Shown here: piece after piece, positions 44,178 through 53,840 of the stretch
Layout of the letters: every line of letters begins with the position of its first letter
Position numbering within the stretch: the stretch's first letter is position 1
Source of the DNA: Martelella mediterranea
Lineage (GTDB): Bacteria; Pseudomonadota; Alphaproteobacteria; Rhizobiales; Rhizobiaceae
Assembly (NCBI RefSeq): GCF_004342225.1
Contig: NZ_SMAR01000002.1
Span: forward strand, 124,001 to 188,000
Direction of reading: 5' to 3'
Length of the DNA: 64,000 nt
The notes under the pieces: model-generated
The model's input: the letters and a program-made list of their open reading frames with translations, nothing else
Databases searched by the model: none
Told to the model about the DNA's origin: nothing
Program-made: the position numbers and the translations under genes

Positions 44178-45131
44178 TCAGTCTTTCAGAAGGAAGCGCG
44201 CAGCATTCTCATCGGTGATCAGCGCGTTGATGTGACCACCTTTAAGAGCCGCGCGGATGGCACGGTGCTTGCGGTTTCCGCAGGCAAGCGCAAAGACAGT
44301 CGCATTTTCTCGGGATGGCAGCGGGATGCTGGCAACACGGGCATTGGCCGGATGATCCAGCAACGCGCCATTATCATCAAAAATCCAGCCACAGATCTCG
44401 CCAGCGGCTCCGGCGGCGGTCAGCTCCTCCATCTCACTGGCCGTGAGAAAGCCATCGAGCAACAGCGGTGCAGTTTCCCCGATTTCGCCGATGCCGACAA
44501 AGGCAATATCCGCTTTTCGGCCAAGTTCGCGGGCAGGCTGGACAAGAGGCTGGGCATGCAGCAATGCGCGCTCTTCACCAGAGGACACCAGAACCGGCAG
44601 CGGCATCGGAAAATGCGGCGCCTTGATCGCGTCCGCCATCAGGAAGATCACGTTGTAATAAGCCGCGGATCCATCGGGATTGATGTTGCCTGTGAGTGAG
44701 ACAATGCGGTGGCGGGGGCATTCTATCGGCGACAATTGTTCGACGGCAGCACGCAGGGTCCGCCCGGTTCCGATCGCCAGCACCAGCGGTTCCTCGCGCT
44801 TCAGCCAGCGCTCGATTTCCTGCGCGCCCTGACCGGCAATACCCACCGTCGCGGAATCGGATTGCGGATCCGACGGCAAAACCTCCACCTGTTTCAGATC
44901 GTACTTCTGTGTAAGGCGTTCGCAAAGCGCCATACATTCGGCAATCGGGTGATCAAGGCGCACCTTGACCAATCGCTCGGACATTGCAAGTGAGACGAGG
45001 CGCTGGGCGCTCTGGCGTGAAATGCCCATGGATGCAGCAATCTCATCCTGCGTACGGCCTGCCACATAGTAAAGCCAGCCAGCGCGAGCTGCATCGTCCA
45101 GACGGGATCCGCTTGCCGGTTTGCGTGCCAT
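44178..45131 (-). CDS. smoC: SorC-family sugar-binding transcriptional regulator SmoC
   Basis: The 317-residue regulator has an N-terminal HTH (GRTQDEIAASMGISRQSAQR) and a SorC sugar-binding domain with the phosphosugar loop VLAIGTGRTLRAAVEQL. It lies immediately upstream of smoE on the same strand and is the likely local regulator, responding to polyol or its phosphorylated product. The frame is open to 45287, but the family-like sequence begins MARKPASGSRLDDAARAG at 45131. The ribosome site is weak, so the start is moderately certain. Confidence 0.9.
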   Translation of the reverse strand: MARKPASGSRLDDAARAGWLYYVAGRTQDEIAASMGISRQSAQRLVSLAMSERLVKVRLDHPIAECMALCERLTQKYDLKQVEVLPSDPQSDSATVGIAGQGAQEIERWLKREEPLVLAIGTGRTLRAAVEQLSPIECPRHRIVSLTGNINPDGSAAYYNVIFLMADAIKAPHFPMPLPVLVSSGEERALLHAQPLVQPARELGRKADIAFVGIGEIGETAPLLLDGFLTASEMEELTAAGAAGEICGWIFDDNGALLDHPANARVASIPLPSRENATVFALACGNRKHRAIRAALKGGHINALITDENAARFLLKD

Positions 45132-45319
45132 AATCTTAAGTCTGCCCTCTTTGCCGAAACTGATCTGTGACGATAACCCGCAAGCGCTGCTTCTGTCATC
45201 TGCCTGTCTTTGCGTCGTTACGGTTTGACTGAAAATCGAGAACGCTGCAACATCGCTCCGATCCCGTAGGAGGCAGCGCGACCGCACTGCCGCGCAACTC
45301 AGATGATCAAGAGGAAACC

Positions 45320-46213
45320 ATGACCGGACGTATCGTGTTCACCGGCGGCAGCGGCAAGGCTGGCCGCGACGTCATTCCATATCTGGCCGAAAAGGGCTAT
45401 GACATCTTAAATCTCGATCTCAAACCGCTCGATCAGCCCGACGTCAATACGCTGGTGACCGATCTGACGGATCAGGGACAGGTCTTCAATGCTCTTTCGA
45501 TGCATTTCGGGCTGGATCGCTACGAAGGCGGCGGATTACCGACAGCGCCGGATGCCGTCGTGCATTTCGCCGCAATTCCACGAATCATGATTACGCCCGA
45601 CAACGTCACCTATCAGACCAATGTCGTTTCAACCTATAACGTCATCGAAGCCGCCATGAAGCTTGGCGTGCGCAAGGTCATCATCGCGTCCAGCGAGACC
45701 ACCTACGGTGTTTGCTTTGCCGAGGGTGACAAGGATTTCCATACCTTCCCGCTCGAGGAAGACTATGACGTTGACCCGATGGACAGTTATGGCCTGTCAA
45801 AGGTCTGCAATGAGAAAACCGCCCGTGCCTTCGCGATGCGTTTTAATGCCGACATTTATGCACTTCGGATCGCCAATGTGATTTCGCCGGAAGATTATGC
45901 CAATTTCCCCGGTTTTCTGGCCGATCCGCCATCGCGCAAACGCAATGCCTGGAGCTATATCGATGCGCGCGATCTCGGCCAGATTGTGGATCTGTGCATT
46001 CAGAAGGATGGCCTCGGCTTTGAGGTTTTCAATGCCGCAAACGATACGATCACCGCACTTGAACCAACCGAAGCCTTTCTGGCGAAATACGCGCCGGATA
46101 CACCGGTCACGCGCGAAATGGGCGCACATGAGGCCCCGATCTCGAACCGTAAAATCCGCGAGGTCCTGGGCTTCAGGGAACAGCATGACTGGCGCAAATA
46201 TGTGAAGGTGTAA
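45320..46213 (+). CDS. NAD-dependent epimerase/dehydratase (extended SDR)
   Basis: The 297-residue extended SDR has NAD motif TGGSGKAGRDVIPYLAEKGY, the Ser region ASSETTYG and the catalytic Tyr-x3-Lys in SYGLSKVCNEKTAR. Such proteins include UDP-glucose 4-epimerase-like enzymes and uronate or tagaturonate-type dehydrogenases; the substrate cannot be assigned. AAGAGGAAACC precedes the ATG. It is divergent from smoC with a 188-bp spacer, so SmoC could affect it too. A strong hairpin terminator follows at 46317. Confidence 0.85.
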   Translation: MTGRIVFTGGSGKAGRDVIPYLAEKGYDILNLDLKPLDQPDVNTLVTDLTDQGQVFNALSMHFGLDRYEGGGLPTAPDAVVHFAAIPRIMITPDNVTYQTNVVSTYNVIEAAMKLGVRKVIIASSETTYGVCFAEGDKDFHTFPLEEDYDVDPMDSYGLSKVCNEKTARAFAMRFNADIYALRIANVISPEDYANFPGFLADPPSRKRNAWSYIDARDLGQIVDLCIQKDGLGFEVFNAANDTITALEPTEAFLAKYAPDTPVTREMGAHEAPISNRKIREVLGFREQHDWRKYVKV

Positions 46214-46316
46214 ACGGTTTCAAACAAAGACTGTTCAGGCCCCTTATGCCGCGCAAGGATGCGGGGATCAGACCCGGCATGACGGAGAAGGGGAAGCTGT
46301 TACCAGAACCACCTTC

Positions 46317-46340
46317 ACCCCGGCCTTTGGCCGGGGTTTA
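46317..46340 (+). terminator. Hairpin terminator downstream of the SDR epimerase gene
   Basis: ACCCCGGCC (46317-46325) and GGCCGGGGT (46329-46337) form a 9-bp stem with loop TTT, followed by TTA. The T-run is short. It lies about 100 nt past the stop codon. Confidence 0.55.
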
Positions 46341-46407
46341 CAGCATCGGCCCGAAACTCGGAATCGATTTTGGAAAGCACGATGCGTAGATTCAAAAGGT
46401 TGGAGCG
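46340..46407. repeat. Degenerate copy of the RIME-like repeat
   Basis: GCATCGGCCCGAAACTCG-GAAT-CGATTTTGGAAAG is a decayed first hairpin of the family, followed by ATGCGTAGATTCAAAAGGTTGG, nearly the same link as at 20430-20446. The GGATGCAC hairpin is missing. Confidence 0.65.
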
Positions 46408-46433
46408 AAACAGAAAAGCATCAGTGTTTTTAT

Positions 46434-46473
46434 GAAAACCGGTAGCCGCGCACCGTTGCCAGCGGCTACCGGT
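46434..46473 (-). terminator. Terminator overlapping the betA stop codon
   Basis: ACCGGTAGCCG (46438-46448) and CGGCTACCGGT (46463-46473) are perfect 11-bp arms. On the minus strand the stem begins within the last betA codons, contains its TAG, and is followed by TTTTCAT. It ends the betICBA transcript. Confidence 0.75.
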
Positions 46474-48127
46474 CCGAGGTTTCCCAGCGTGGATTGATCC
46501 ATGGCTCGGCATTTTCCGGCGCCAGCGGCTGACGACCGAGGATATGATCACTGGCCTTTTCACCCACCAGAATTGACGGGCCGTTGAGGTTACCATTGGT
46601 GATGCGCGGGAAAATCGAGCTGTCGGCGACCCTTAAACCCCCGACGCCAATCACCCGGCATTCAGGGTCGACAACTGCCATCGGATCGCTGGCGCGGCCC
46701 ATCTTCGCGGTACCACAGGGATGATAGGCACTTTCGGCATGTTCACGAATAAAATCGTCGATTGCCGCGTCACTCTGAACGTCGTCTCCGGGCTGAATCT
46801 CCTTGCCCCGATATGGGTCAAACGCCTTCTGGCTGAAAATTTCGCGCGTCAGCCGAACACAATGGCGGAAGTCGGCCCAGTCCTTTTCGTGGCTCATATA
46901 GTTGAACACGATCTTTGGCGCTTCATTGGGATCAGCACTCCTGAGCGTCACTTCTCCGCGTGACGGCGAACGCATCGGCCCGACATGAGCCTGAAACCCA
47001 TGGCCCTCTGCCGCTGCCTTGCCATCATAGCGCACGGCAATGGGCAGGAAATGATACTGGATATCCGGATAATCGACACCCGGTGCTGAGCGCAGGAAGG
47101 CCGCGCTCTCAAACTGGTTCGAAGCACCAACGCCCGTTTTGGTGAACAGCCACTGCGCACCGACATAGGCTTTGCCGAAGAGGTTCCAGTACTTGTACAG
47201 CGTGATCGGCTTGATGCTCGCCTGCTGAATATAGACCTCCAGGTGATCCTGCAGGTTTTTACCCACGCCGGGCCGGTCGGCAACGACTTCAATGCCATGC
47301 TCTCTCAGCTCTGTTGCCGGACCAATGCCCGACAACATCAGGAGTTTCGGCGTGTTGATGGATGAAGCCGCCAGAATAACCTCGCGCCGTGCCTTCACCA
47401 CCTCGGTTTTACCACCACGGACAATCTCAACGCCGGTTGCACGGCCATCTTCAATAATAACCCTCTGCGCCATGCAACGCACAAGATCGAGGTTCTGCCT
47501 CTTCAGCGCCGGTTTCAGATAGGCATTGGCCGCAGACCAGCGCCGCCCTTTCCAGACGGTCTGCTCCATCGGTCCGAACCCTTCCTGCTTCTCACCGTTA
47601 TAGTCTGCTGTCGGCTCAAAACCGGCCTGTTTGCCCGCCTCCACGAAAGCATGAAACAGCGGGTTATCCCGCTTGCCACGGGTCACATGCAGCGGTCCAC
47701 CCTTCCCGCGCCAGTCCGGGTCGCCGCCATGGCCGCTGTCATGCCAGTGTTCCATACGCTTGAAATAGGGCAGGACATCGGCATAGGACCAACCGGTCGC
47801 TCCGCTTTCCGCCCAGTGATCGTAGTCACGCGCATGACCGCGCACATAGACCATGCCGTTGATGGAGGAAGAACCACCGAGCACCTTGCCGCGCGGTGTA
47901 GCCAGCCTTCGATTGCCGAGATGTGGCTCAGGTTCAGACTGAAAGCCCCAGTCGTAAATCGGCATATTCATCGGATAAGACAAAGCACCAGGCATCTGAA
48001 TAAACGGTCCGGCATCGCTTCCACCAAATTCCAGCACCAGAACCGAATGCTTTCCATCCTCCGACAGGCGGGCGGCCATGGCCGAACCCGCTGAACCGGA
48101 GCCGACAATCACAAAATCTGCTTCCAT
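46466..48127 (-). CDS. betA: Choline dehydrogenase
   Basis: GMC oxidoreductase of 553 residues: FAD motif [23 protein letters not shown] signature [20 protein letters not shown], catalytic His in [12 protein letters not shown] and the C-terminal [14 protein letters not shown]. It oxidises choline to betaine aldehyde at the inner membrane, passing electrons to the respiratory chain. The frame opens with a TTG at 48148 that overlaps the betB stop; ATGs at 48130 and 48127 are more likely, the latter giving [11 protein letters not shown] as in other BetA proteins. Last gene of betICBA. Confidence 0.95.
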   Translation of the reverse strand: MEADFVIVGSGSAGSAMAARLSEDGKHSVLVLEFGGSDAGPFIQMPGALSYPMNMPIYDWGFQSEPEPHLGNRRLATPRGKVLGGSSSINGMVYVRGHARDYDHWAESGATGWSYADVLPYFKRMEHWHDSGHGGDPDWRGKGGPLHVTRGKRDNPLFHAFVEAGKQAGFEPTADYNGEKQEGFGPMEQTVWKGRRWSAANAYLKPALKRQNLDLVRCMAQRVIIEDGRATGVEIVRGGKTEVVKARREVILAASSINTPKLLMLSGIGPATELREHGIEVVADRPGVGKNLQDHLEVYIQQASIKPITLYKYWNLFGKAYVGAQWLFTKTGVGASNQFESAAFLRSAPGVDYPDIQYHFLPIAVRYDGKAAAEGHGFQAHVGPMRSPSRGEVTLRSADPNEAPKIVFNYMSHEKDWADFRHCVRLTREIFSQKAFDPYRGKEIQPGDDVQSDAAIDDFIREHAESAYHPCGTAKMGRASDPMAVVDPECRVIGVGGLRVADSSIFPRITNGNLNGPSILVGEKASDHILGRQPLAPENAEPWINPRWETSDR

Positions 48128-48144
48128 CATCTTATTTTCATTTC

Positions 48145-49608
48145 TCAATACGGGCTATCGACCTTGCCAAGCGCAACATGGATGGTTTTCAGCTGCGAAT
48201 AGAACGCCATAGCGGCCTTGCCATTTTCCCTGCCAAGTCCCGATTGCTTGACGCCACCGAAGGGTATTTCCACAGGCGTGAGATTGTAGGTGTTGATCCA
48301 GCAGATTCCGGCCTGAAGGCTGGCCGCAACCCGGTGCGCGCGCGTGATATCCTGCGTAAAGACACCCGCAGCCAGGCCGAACGGCGTGGCATTGGCGCGT
48401 GAGACCACTTCGTCTTCATCATCAAAGGGCAGGACCGCCATCACCGGACCGAAGATCTCCTCGCGCGCAATCGTCATGTCGTCGGTGACATCAGCGAAAA
48501 CAGTTGGCGTGACATAGAAACCCTTGTCGAAAAGCGTACCGGAGGGAACGTCGCCGCCAAGCACCAGACGCGCGCCTTCTGCCTTTCCCTTATCGATATA
48601 GGACAAAACTTTTTCCCGCTGTGCTTTAGAAACAAGCGGACCAAGATGGGTTTCCGGGTCAAGCGGATCACCGATGCGAATGGTCGCTGTTCGCTCCGCC
48701 AGACGCTGCAGAAAACGGCCATAAAGACCGCGCTGAACGAAAACCCGCGTGCCATTGGAGCAAATCTGTCCGGTGGAATAAAAATTCCCGAGCATCGCGC
48801 CGCCGATTGCATCTTCCAGATCGGCATCGTCAAAGACAATCATCGGCGATTTTCCGCCAAGCTCCATGGTCACATGACGCATCCCCGCAGCAGCCGAGGC
48901 ATAGACCTTGCCACCCGTCGGCACAGAACCGGTGAGCGAGACCTTGGCGCAGTCCTTATGGGTGGATAGTGCAGCACCGACATCGCCATAGCCCTGAACC
49001 ACATTGAAAAGCCCCTTCGGAGCGCCTGCCTCGATGAAGATCTCGGCCAGCTTCAATGCGCAAAGCGGCGTCAGCTCGGAGGGTTTGAAGATCATGGCAT
49101 TGCCGCAGGCCAGTGCCGGAGCCGCCTTCCAGCAGGCAATCTGGGTCGGATAGTTCCAGGCACCAATGCCGACACAGACGCCAAGCGGCTCGCGCACCGT
49201 ATAGGCAAAATCAGTCCCCAGCGGCACACTTTCTCCGGACAGGCTGTGGGCCTGCGCCGAAAACCACTCAAGCGCATCGGCGCCGGAGGTTGCATCCGCC
49301 ACCAGCGTTTCCTGAATGGCCTTGCCGGTATCCAGTGTTTCCAGCTCTGACAAATCTTCGTTGCGTTCGCGGATGATATCGGCCGCGCGACGCAAAACCC
49401 TTGCACGCTCCACCGGCAACCACGAAGCCCATACTTTCTGAGCCTCAAGCGCCGCTGTGAAGGCCCGATCGATGATGGCAGGCGTCGCCCCGTGAAGCCG
49501 GGCGATTACACTACCATCAGCGGCATAAACGCATTCGATCACCTTGCCTGCAGTATCTTCAACATATTCGCCATTGATGAAATGGCTGGCGGTCGGCTGT
49601 GCTTTCAT
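48145..49608 (-). CDS. betB: Betaine aldehyde dehydrogenase
   Basis: NAD(P)-dependent aldehyde dehydrogenase of 487 residues with the general-base Glu in [11 protein letters not shown], the nucleophile Cys in [11 protein letters not shown] and the oxyanion Asn in GIGAWNYP. It converts betaine aldehyde to glycine betaine, an osmoprotectant and, in rhizobia, also a carbon and nitrogen source. It begins 3 nt after the betC stop and ends at the start of betA. Length and motifs are those of BetB. Confidence 0.95.
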   Translation of the reverse strand: MKAQPTASHFINGEYVEDTAGKVIECVYAADGSVIARLHGATPAIIDRAFTAALEAQKVWASWLPVERARVLRRAADIIRERNEDLSELETLDTGKAIQETLVADATSGADALEWFSAQAHSLSGESVPLGTDFAYTVREPLGVCVGIGAWNYPTQIACWKAAPALACGNAMIFKPSELTPLCALKLAEIFIEAGAPKGLFNVVQGYGDVGAALSTHKDCAKVSLTGSVPTGGKVYASAAAGMRHVTMELGGKSPMIVFDDADLEDAIGGAMLGNFYSTGQICSNGTRVFVQRGLYGRFLQRLAERTATIRIGDPLDPETHLGPLVSKAQREKVLSYIDKGKAEGARLVLGGDVPSGTLFDKGFYVTPTVFADVTDDMTIAREEIFGPVMAVLPFDDEDEVVSRANATPFGLAAGVFTQDITRAHRVAASLQAGICWINTYNLTPVEIPFGGVKQSGLGRENGKAAMAFYSQLKTIHVALGKVDSPY

Positions 49609-49611
49609 GTG

Positions 49612-51129
49612 TCAGTCTCCACGCGGCCAGCGCTGGCTGGCTTCCACGATATTCAAGTCCATGTGATTGCGCATGTAGCGCTCGGAGGCCTTCTTCAGCG
49701 GCTGGAAATCCCAGGGGTAATAATTGCCATTGCGAAGTGCCTCATAAACGAGCAGCCGCCGGGCCTGGCTTTGCCGGACCTCGGCATCGAAGCCACTCAT
49801 ATCCCAAAGCGTATTCACCTTTTCAGCGAAGGCCTTGGCCGTTTCAACGTGCGCAGGGTCTTCAGCCAGATTGTTCAGTTCATGCGGATCGGTTTCCAGA
49901 TCGAAAAGCTGCGGCGGATCCAGCTCGCAATGGTTATATTTGAAGCGGTCTTCACGGACGGAAACCAGCGGCGCTTCCGATGCTTCAGCGGCATATTCGA
50001 TGCGGACCGGCATTTTCCGGCTTTCCCCTTCAGCAATCGGCAGAAGGCTTTCACCATCAGTCCATGGCGCGATTTCGGAAATATCGACCCCCGCCAGTTC
50101 GGCCAGCGTCGGGTTCACATCCAGCGTGGAAACCGGGGTTTCAACAAGTCCCGGTTTCATAGCCGGTGCGGCGACCATCAGCGGCACACGGGCAGAGCCT
50201 TCAAACAGGCTCATCTTGAACCAGAGGCCGCGCTCGCCCAGCATATCCCCGTGATCGGACAGGAACAGGATGATCGTATCATCGCTCAGCCCAACACTAT
50301 CCAGCGCTTCAAGAATTTCACCGATCTTGTCATCGAGATAGGAAATATTGGCAAAATAGGCCCGGCGGGAATCGCGGATGTTCTGCTGCGTAATTTCGAA
50401 GCTGCGCCAGTCATTCGCATCAAAGATGCGCTTGGAGTGATTGTCCTGCTCTTCATAACTGAAGGCAGGAATTTCGGGTTCCAGTTGCGCACAATCCTCG
50501 TAAAGATCCCAGTACTTCTTCCGCGCCACATATGGATCATGCGGATGGGTGAATGACACTGTCAGCATGAATGGCCGGTCATCCTGACGGCGGCCCAGAT
50601 CATAAATCTTACGGGTCGCTTCGTAGGCCACTTCATCATCGAATTCGAGCTGATTGGAGATCTCACCAACCCCCGCGCCGGTGACAGAGCCCATATTGTG
50701 GTACCACCAGTCAATCCGCTCGCCGGGCTTGCGATAGTCCGGCGTCCAGCCGAAATCAGCCGGATAGACGTCGGTCGTCAAACGTTCCTCAAAACCATGC
50801 AGCTGGTCAGGGCCGACAAAATGCATCTTGCCGGACAGTGTTGTCTGGTAGCCCGCACGCCGCAGATGATGCGCGTAGGTGGGGATATCGGAGGAAAACT
50901 CGGCGGCATTGTCGTAAACGCGGGTGCGGCGCGGCAATTGCCCGCTCATGAAGCTCGCCCGACCCGGCGCGCACAGCGGCGATCCGGTATAGGTATTCTT
51001 GAACCGGGTGGAGCGGGCGGCAAGTTTTCTAAGGTTCGGCGTATGCAGAAAATCGGCAGGCCCGTCGGGAAACAGGGTGCCATTAAGCTGATCGACCATC
51101 AGAACGAGAATGTTCGGCCGTTTGCTCAC
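49612..51129 (-). CDS. betC: Choline-sulfatase
   Basis: The 505-residue type I sulfatase starts (GTG) MSKRPNILVLMVDQLNGTLF, with metal-binding Asp residues at the first strand and the formylglycine signature C53-A-P-G-R in SPLCAPGRASFMSGQ. A C-terminal segment RLLVYEALRNGNYYPWDFQP is diagnostic of BetC. It hydrolyses choline-O-sulfate to choline and sulfate in the cytosol, so the cell can use this plant and algal osmolyte. The GTG overlaps the betI stop as GTGA. Presence of betC within betICBA is typical of Sinorhizobium-like genomes. Confidence 0.95.
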   Translation of the reverse strand: MSKRPNILVLMVDQLNGTLFPDGPADFLHTPNLRKLAARSTRFKNTYTGSPLCAPGRASFMSGQLPRRTRVYDNAAEFSSDIPTYAHHLRRAGYQTTLSGKMHFVGPDQLHGFEERLTTDVYPADFGWTPDYRKPGERIDWWYHNMGSVTGAGVGEISNQLEFDDEVAYEATRKIYDLGRRQDDRPFMLTVSFTHPHDPYVARKKYWDLYEDCAQLEPEIPAFSYEEQDNHSKRIFDANDWRSFEITQQNIRDSRRAYFANISYLDDKIGEILEALDSVGLSDDTIILFLSDHGDMLGERGLWFKMSLFEGSARVPLMVAAPAMKPGLVETPVSTLDVNPTLAELAGVDISEIAPWTDGESLLPIAEGESRKMPVRIEYAAEASEAPLVSVREDRFKYNHCELDPPQLFDLETDPHELNNLAEDPAHVETAKAFAEKVNTLWDMSGFDAEVRQSQARRLLVYEALRNGNYYPWDFQPLKKASERYMRNHMDLNIVEASQRWPRGD

Positions 51130-51716
51130 TGTGCTTTCTCCTTTGCCAGTATGAGATCGAGATATTCCATCGTCATGGAAATGGCGCTTAAGCGATTGGC
51201 GGAAAAATCCTTCAACGCTGCGCGCAGATAAAAGCCGTCAATCATTGCACCAATGCCTGTGGCAATGCGTTCCGCCGCCGCCGGCGAAACCAGCTGCTTC
51301 AAGGCAAAAACAAGATTGGAATGCAGGCGACTTTCGTAAATCGACAGAAGGCGGCTGGCCGTACCGCCGCGCTGGGCCTGCACATAAAAGGCCAGCCATG
51401 CAGCGATCACAGCCGGGTCAAACTGATCCGGACCAAAACTCGCCTCGATGATCACTTTCAGACGGTCTTCCGGTGTTGACGTAGCATGATACCGCTCCTT
51501 GACGGAGCGGCCGAACTCTTCGAGGATACGGCGCATGGCAGCAAACAGGATCTGATCCTTGGAGCCGAAATAGTGATGTGCCAGAGCCGCAGAAACGCCG
51601 GCACGACGGGCGATCTTAGCGACCGTTACGTCTGTCATTCCAACCTGACCGACTTCTGCAATTGCAGCGCGCACAAGTGCGTCGCGGCGGATGGTCTCCA
51701 TTCCGACTTTCGGCAT
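51126..51716 (-). CDS. betI: TetR-family repressor BetI
   Basis: The 196-residue regulator starts MPKVGMETIRRDALVRAAI, close to E. coli BetI, with the TetR HTH TVAKIARRAGVSAALAHHYF and a choline-sensing C-terminal domain. A TTG at 51722 is an alternative start. It heads the leftward betICBA operon and is divergent from choX; a perfect 20-bp palindrome in the 159-bp spacer is the likely binding site. Choline should relieve repression. Confidence 0.94.
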   Translation of the reverse strand: MPKVGMETIRRDALVRAAIAEVGQVGMTDVTVAKIARRAGVSAALAHHYFGSKDQILFAAMRRILEEFGRSVKERYHATSTPEDRLKVIIEASFGPDQFDPAVIAAWLAFYVQAQRGGTASRLLSIYESRLHSNLVFALKQLVSPAAAERIATGIGAMIDGFYLRAALKDFSANRLSAISMTMEYLDLILAKEKAQ

Positions 51717-51815
51717 CGACAAAAACCCGCTGAAAAACTGCTCAATTTGATGGCGTGGCGAAGAAATATGCAGCCAGATGCGCTTCGCCGTTTACAGAAC
51801 TTAGCATATGTTATA

Positions 51816-51835
51816 TTGATTGATCGATCAATCAA
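51816..51835. promoter_or_regulatory. Perfect 20-bp palindrome between betI and choX, likely BetI operator
   Basis: The half-site TTGATTGATC (51816-51825) is followed directly by its exact complement GATCAATCAA (51826-51835). It lies 99 nt from the betI ATG and 40 nt before the choX ATG, where one TetR dimer or two could control both divergent operons. The ATAT-rich stretch just to its left (51805-51815) suits a promoter element. Confidence 0.7.
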
Positions 51836-51875
51836 AAAAGATTACCAGCAAACACACCTGAAAGGACATGCCAAC

Positions 51876-52814
51876 ATGCCCCATCACTTCCGTGTCACCT
51901 TTGCTGCGGTTGCCGCCGCGACGGCTCTTTCCGCTGGCGTTGCTAAGGCTCAGGAAACAGCTTGCGACAGCGTCAGCTTTTCCGACGTCGGCTGGACCGA
52001 CATCACCACCACAACCGCGACCGCCAAGCACCTCCTTGAAGGCCTTGGCTACGATGTTGATGTGAAGGTTCTTTCCGTTCCGGTGACCTTCGCTTCGCTG
52101 AAAAGCGACGATGTCGACGTTTTTCTCGGCAACTGGATGCCTGCACAGACCTCGGCCATCACATCCTACATTGAAGATGGCGAGATCGACGTGGTCGCCA
52201 CCAATCTCGAAGGCACCAAATATACGCTTGCCGTTCCGACTTATACCTACGAAAAAGGCCTGAAGACCTATGGCGATATCGCCAAGTTCGGCGATGAGCT
52301 GGACCACAAGATCTATGGCATTGAGCCGGGTAATGAAGGCAATGCCTACCTCGTTTCGCTGATCGAGGAAAACAAGCACGGACTGAAGGATTTCGAGGTC
52401 GTCGAAAGCTCGGAACAGGGCATGCTGGCCATGGTTGGCCGCAAATACCGCAAAGATGAACCGATTGTCTTCCTCGGCTGGGAACCGCATCCGATGAACG
52501 CAAGCTACGACCTGAAATATCTGACCGGCGGTGAAGACTTTTTCGGCGGTGAAGGAATCGTGCGGACAGTCACGCGTAAGGGCTTCACAGAGGAATGCCC
52601 CAATGTCGGCAAGCTGCTTGAAAACCTGAAGTTCTCGCTGCCGATGGAAAACGAGATCATGGGCGCGATCCTGAGTGACGGTGAAAATGAAGCCGATGCA
52701 ACGGCAGCATGGCTTGAGAAAAATCCGGACGTTCTGAACGGCTGGCTTGATGGTGTCACAACCACATCCGGTGAACCTGGCCTGCCGGCAGTCAAGGCCT
52801 CTCTTGGTCTTTAA
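51876..52814 (+). CDS. choX: Choline ABC transporter substrate-binding protein
   Basis: The 312-residue protein has signal peptide MPHHFRVTFAAVAAATALSA cleaved near AKAQ, then the OpuAC/ChoX fold: CDSVSFSDVGWTDITTTTAT, FLGNWMPAQ and FLGWEPHPMNASYDLKYLTG. The aromatic residues in these motifs form the quaternary-amine cage in S. meliloti ChoX. AAAGGA precedes the ATG by 9-10 nt; the longer open frame to 51486 runs through betI and is not real. It binds choline (and probably acetylcholine) in the periplasm. A terminator-like hairpin follows before choW. Confidence 0.94.
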   Translation: MPHHFRVTFAAVAAATALSAGVAKAQETACDSVSFSDVGWTDITTTTATAKHLLEGLGYDVDVKVLSVPVTFASLKSDDVDVFLGNWMPAQTSAITSYIEDGEIDVVATNLEGTKYTLAVPTYTYEKGLKTYGDIAKFGDELDHKIYGIEPGNEGNAYLVSLIEENKHGLKDFEVVESSEQGMLAMVGRKYRKDEPIVFLGWEPHPMNASYDLKYLTGGEDFFGGEGIVRTVTRKGFTEECPNVGKLLENLKFSLPMENEIMGAILSDGENEADATAAWLEKNPDVLNGWLDGVTTTSGEPGLPAVKASLGL

Positions 52815-52823
52815 GCTACTGAG

Positions 52824-52860
52824 ACCCGGAAGAGATTTTCTTTTCCGGGTTTTCTTCTTC
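52824..52860 (+). terminator. Partial terminator (attenuator) between choX and choW
   Basis: ACCCGGAA (52824-52831) and TTCCGGGT (52843-52850) form a perfect 8-bp stem, followed by TTTCTTCTTCT. It sits 10 nt past the choX stop and probably lets only part of the transcripts reach choWV. Confidence 0.65.
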
Positions 52861-53000
52861 TGCGAAAATGACCGGCGATATAACCGCTATATGCTTTGAA
52901 ATGTGCGGTGCTGGCGCGTGCTGTCACCAGCTACGACAAGGTTTCGCCAGGCCGGAACCTGAACCTGCTTCCGCCGGAATGTATCTGAGAGGAGTTTGCC

Positions 53001-53840
53001 TTGGACTGGCTGACTGAATATAAAATCCCACTTGGCGCATGGGCGCAGGATATCTTCGACTGGCTGCAACTTCACGGCGGCTGGTTTTTTGATGGCCTCG
53101 CCGATGTGATGAGCTGGCTCATCGACAAGCTGCTCTGGATCATGCAGGCGCCCGGTCCCATTGTGCTGACACTTGTGATTACCGCTGTTGCCTGGTGGCT
53201 GCAGCGCAACTGGAAAATCACGCTTTTCGTGTTCTTCGGCTTTCTTTTCATCATCAATCAGGGCTATTTCGAAGAGACCACCGAGAGCCTCGCTCTGGTG
53301 ATTTCATCCTGCATGATCTGCATGGTGGTTGGCGTTCCAATCGGGATTCTCACAGCCCACCGGCCTCGTCTTTATCAGGTGCTTCAGCCCATTCTCGACC
53401 TGATGCAGACGCTGCCGCCCTTCGTATACCTGATCCCGGCCATTGTCTTCTTCGGCATCGGCATGGTGCCGGGTCTTCTGGCCACCGTGATTTTCGTGGT
53501 GCCAGCGCCGATCCGCCTGACCTATCTCGGCATTTCATCGGTTCCGCAGCCGCTTCTGGAGGCCGCAGACGCCTTTGGCGGCACGCCATGGCAAAAGCTG
53601 ACCAAGGTTGAGCTTCACCATGCGCTGCCGCAGATCATGGCAGGCCTCAATCAGACCATCATGCTGTCGCTGTCCATGGTTGTGGTTGCCGCCCTTGTCG
53701 GCGCCGATGGCCTTGGTGTTCCCGTGGTTCGTGCTCTCAATCAGGTCAACCCTGCGCTCGGCTTTGAAAGCGGCTTCGTTATTGTTGTCGTCGCCATCAT
53801 TCTTGACCGTGTATTGAAGATCAGGAGGCAGAACGGATGA
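53001..53840 (+). CDS. choW: Choline ABC transporter permease
   Basis: The 279-residue ProW/OpuAB-type permease begins with TTG (MDWLTEYKIPLGAWAQ), chosen because GAGAGGAG lies 6 nt before it. It has about six to seven membrane helices and the coupling motif AADAFGGTPWQKLTKVELHH. With ChoV and ChoX it imports choline at high affinity. Its stop overlaps the choV ATG (ATGA). Confidence 0.94.
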   Translation: MDWLTEYKIPLGAWAQDIFDWLQLHGGWFFDGLADVMSWLIDKLLWIMQAPGPIVLTLVITAVAWWLQRNWKITLFVFFGFLFIINQGYFEETTESLALVISSCMICMVVGVPIGILTAHRPRLYQVLQPILDLMQTLPPFVYLIPAIVFFGIGMVPGLLATVIFVVPAPIRLTYLGISSVPQPLLEAADAFGGTPWQKLTKVELHHALPQIMAGLNQTIMLSLSMVVVAALVGADGLGVPVVRALNQVNPALGFESGFVIVVVAIILDRVLKIRRQNG

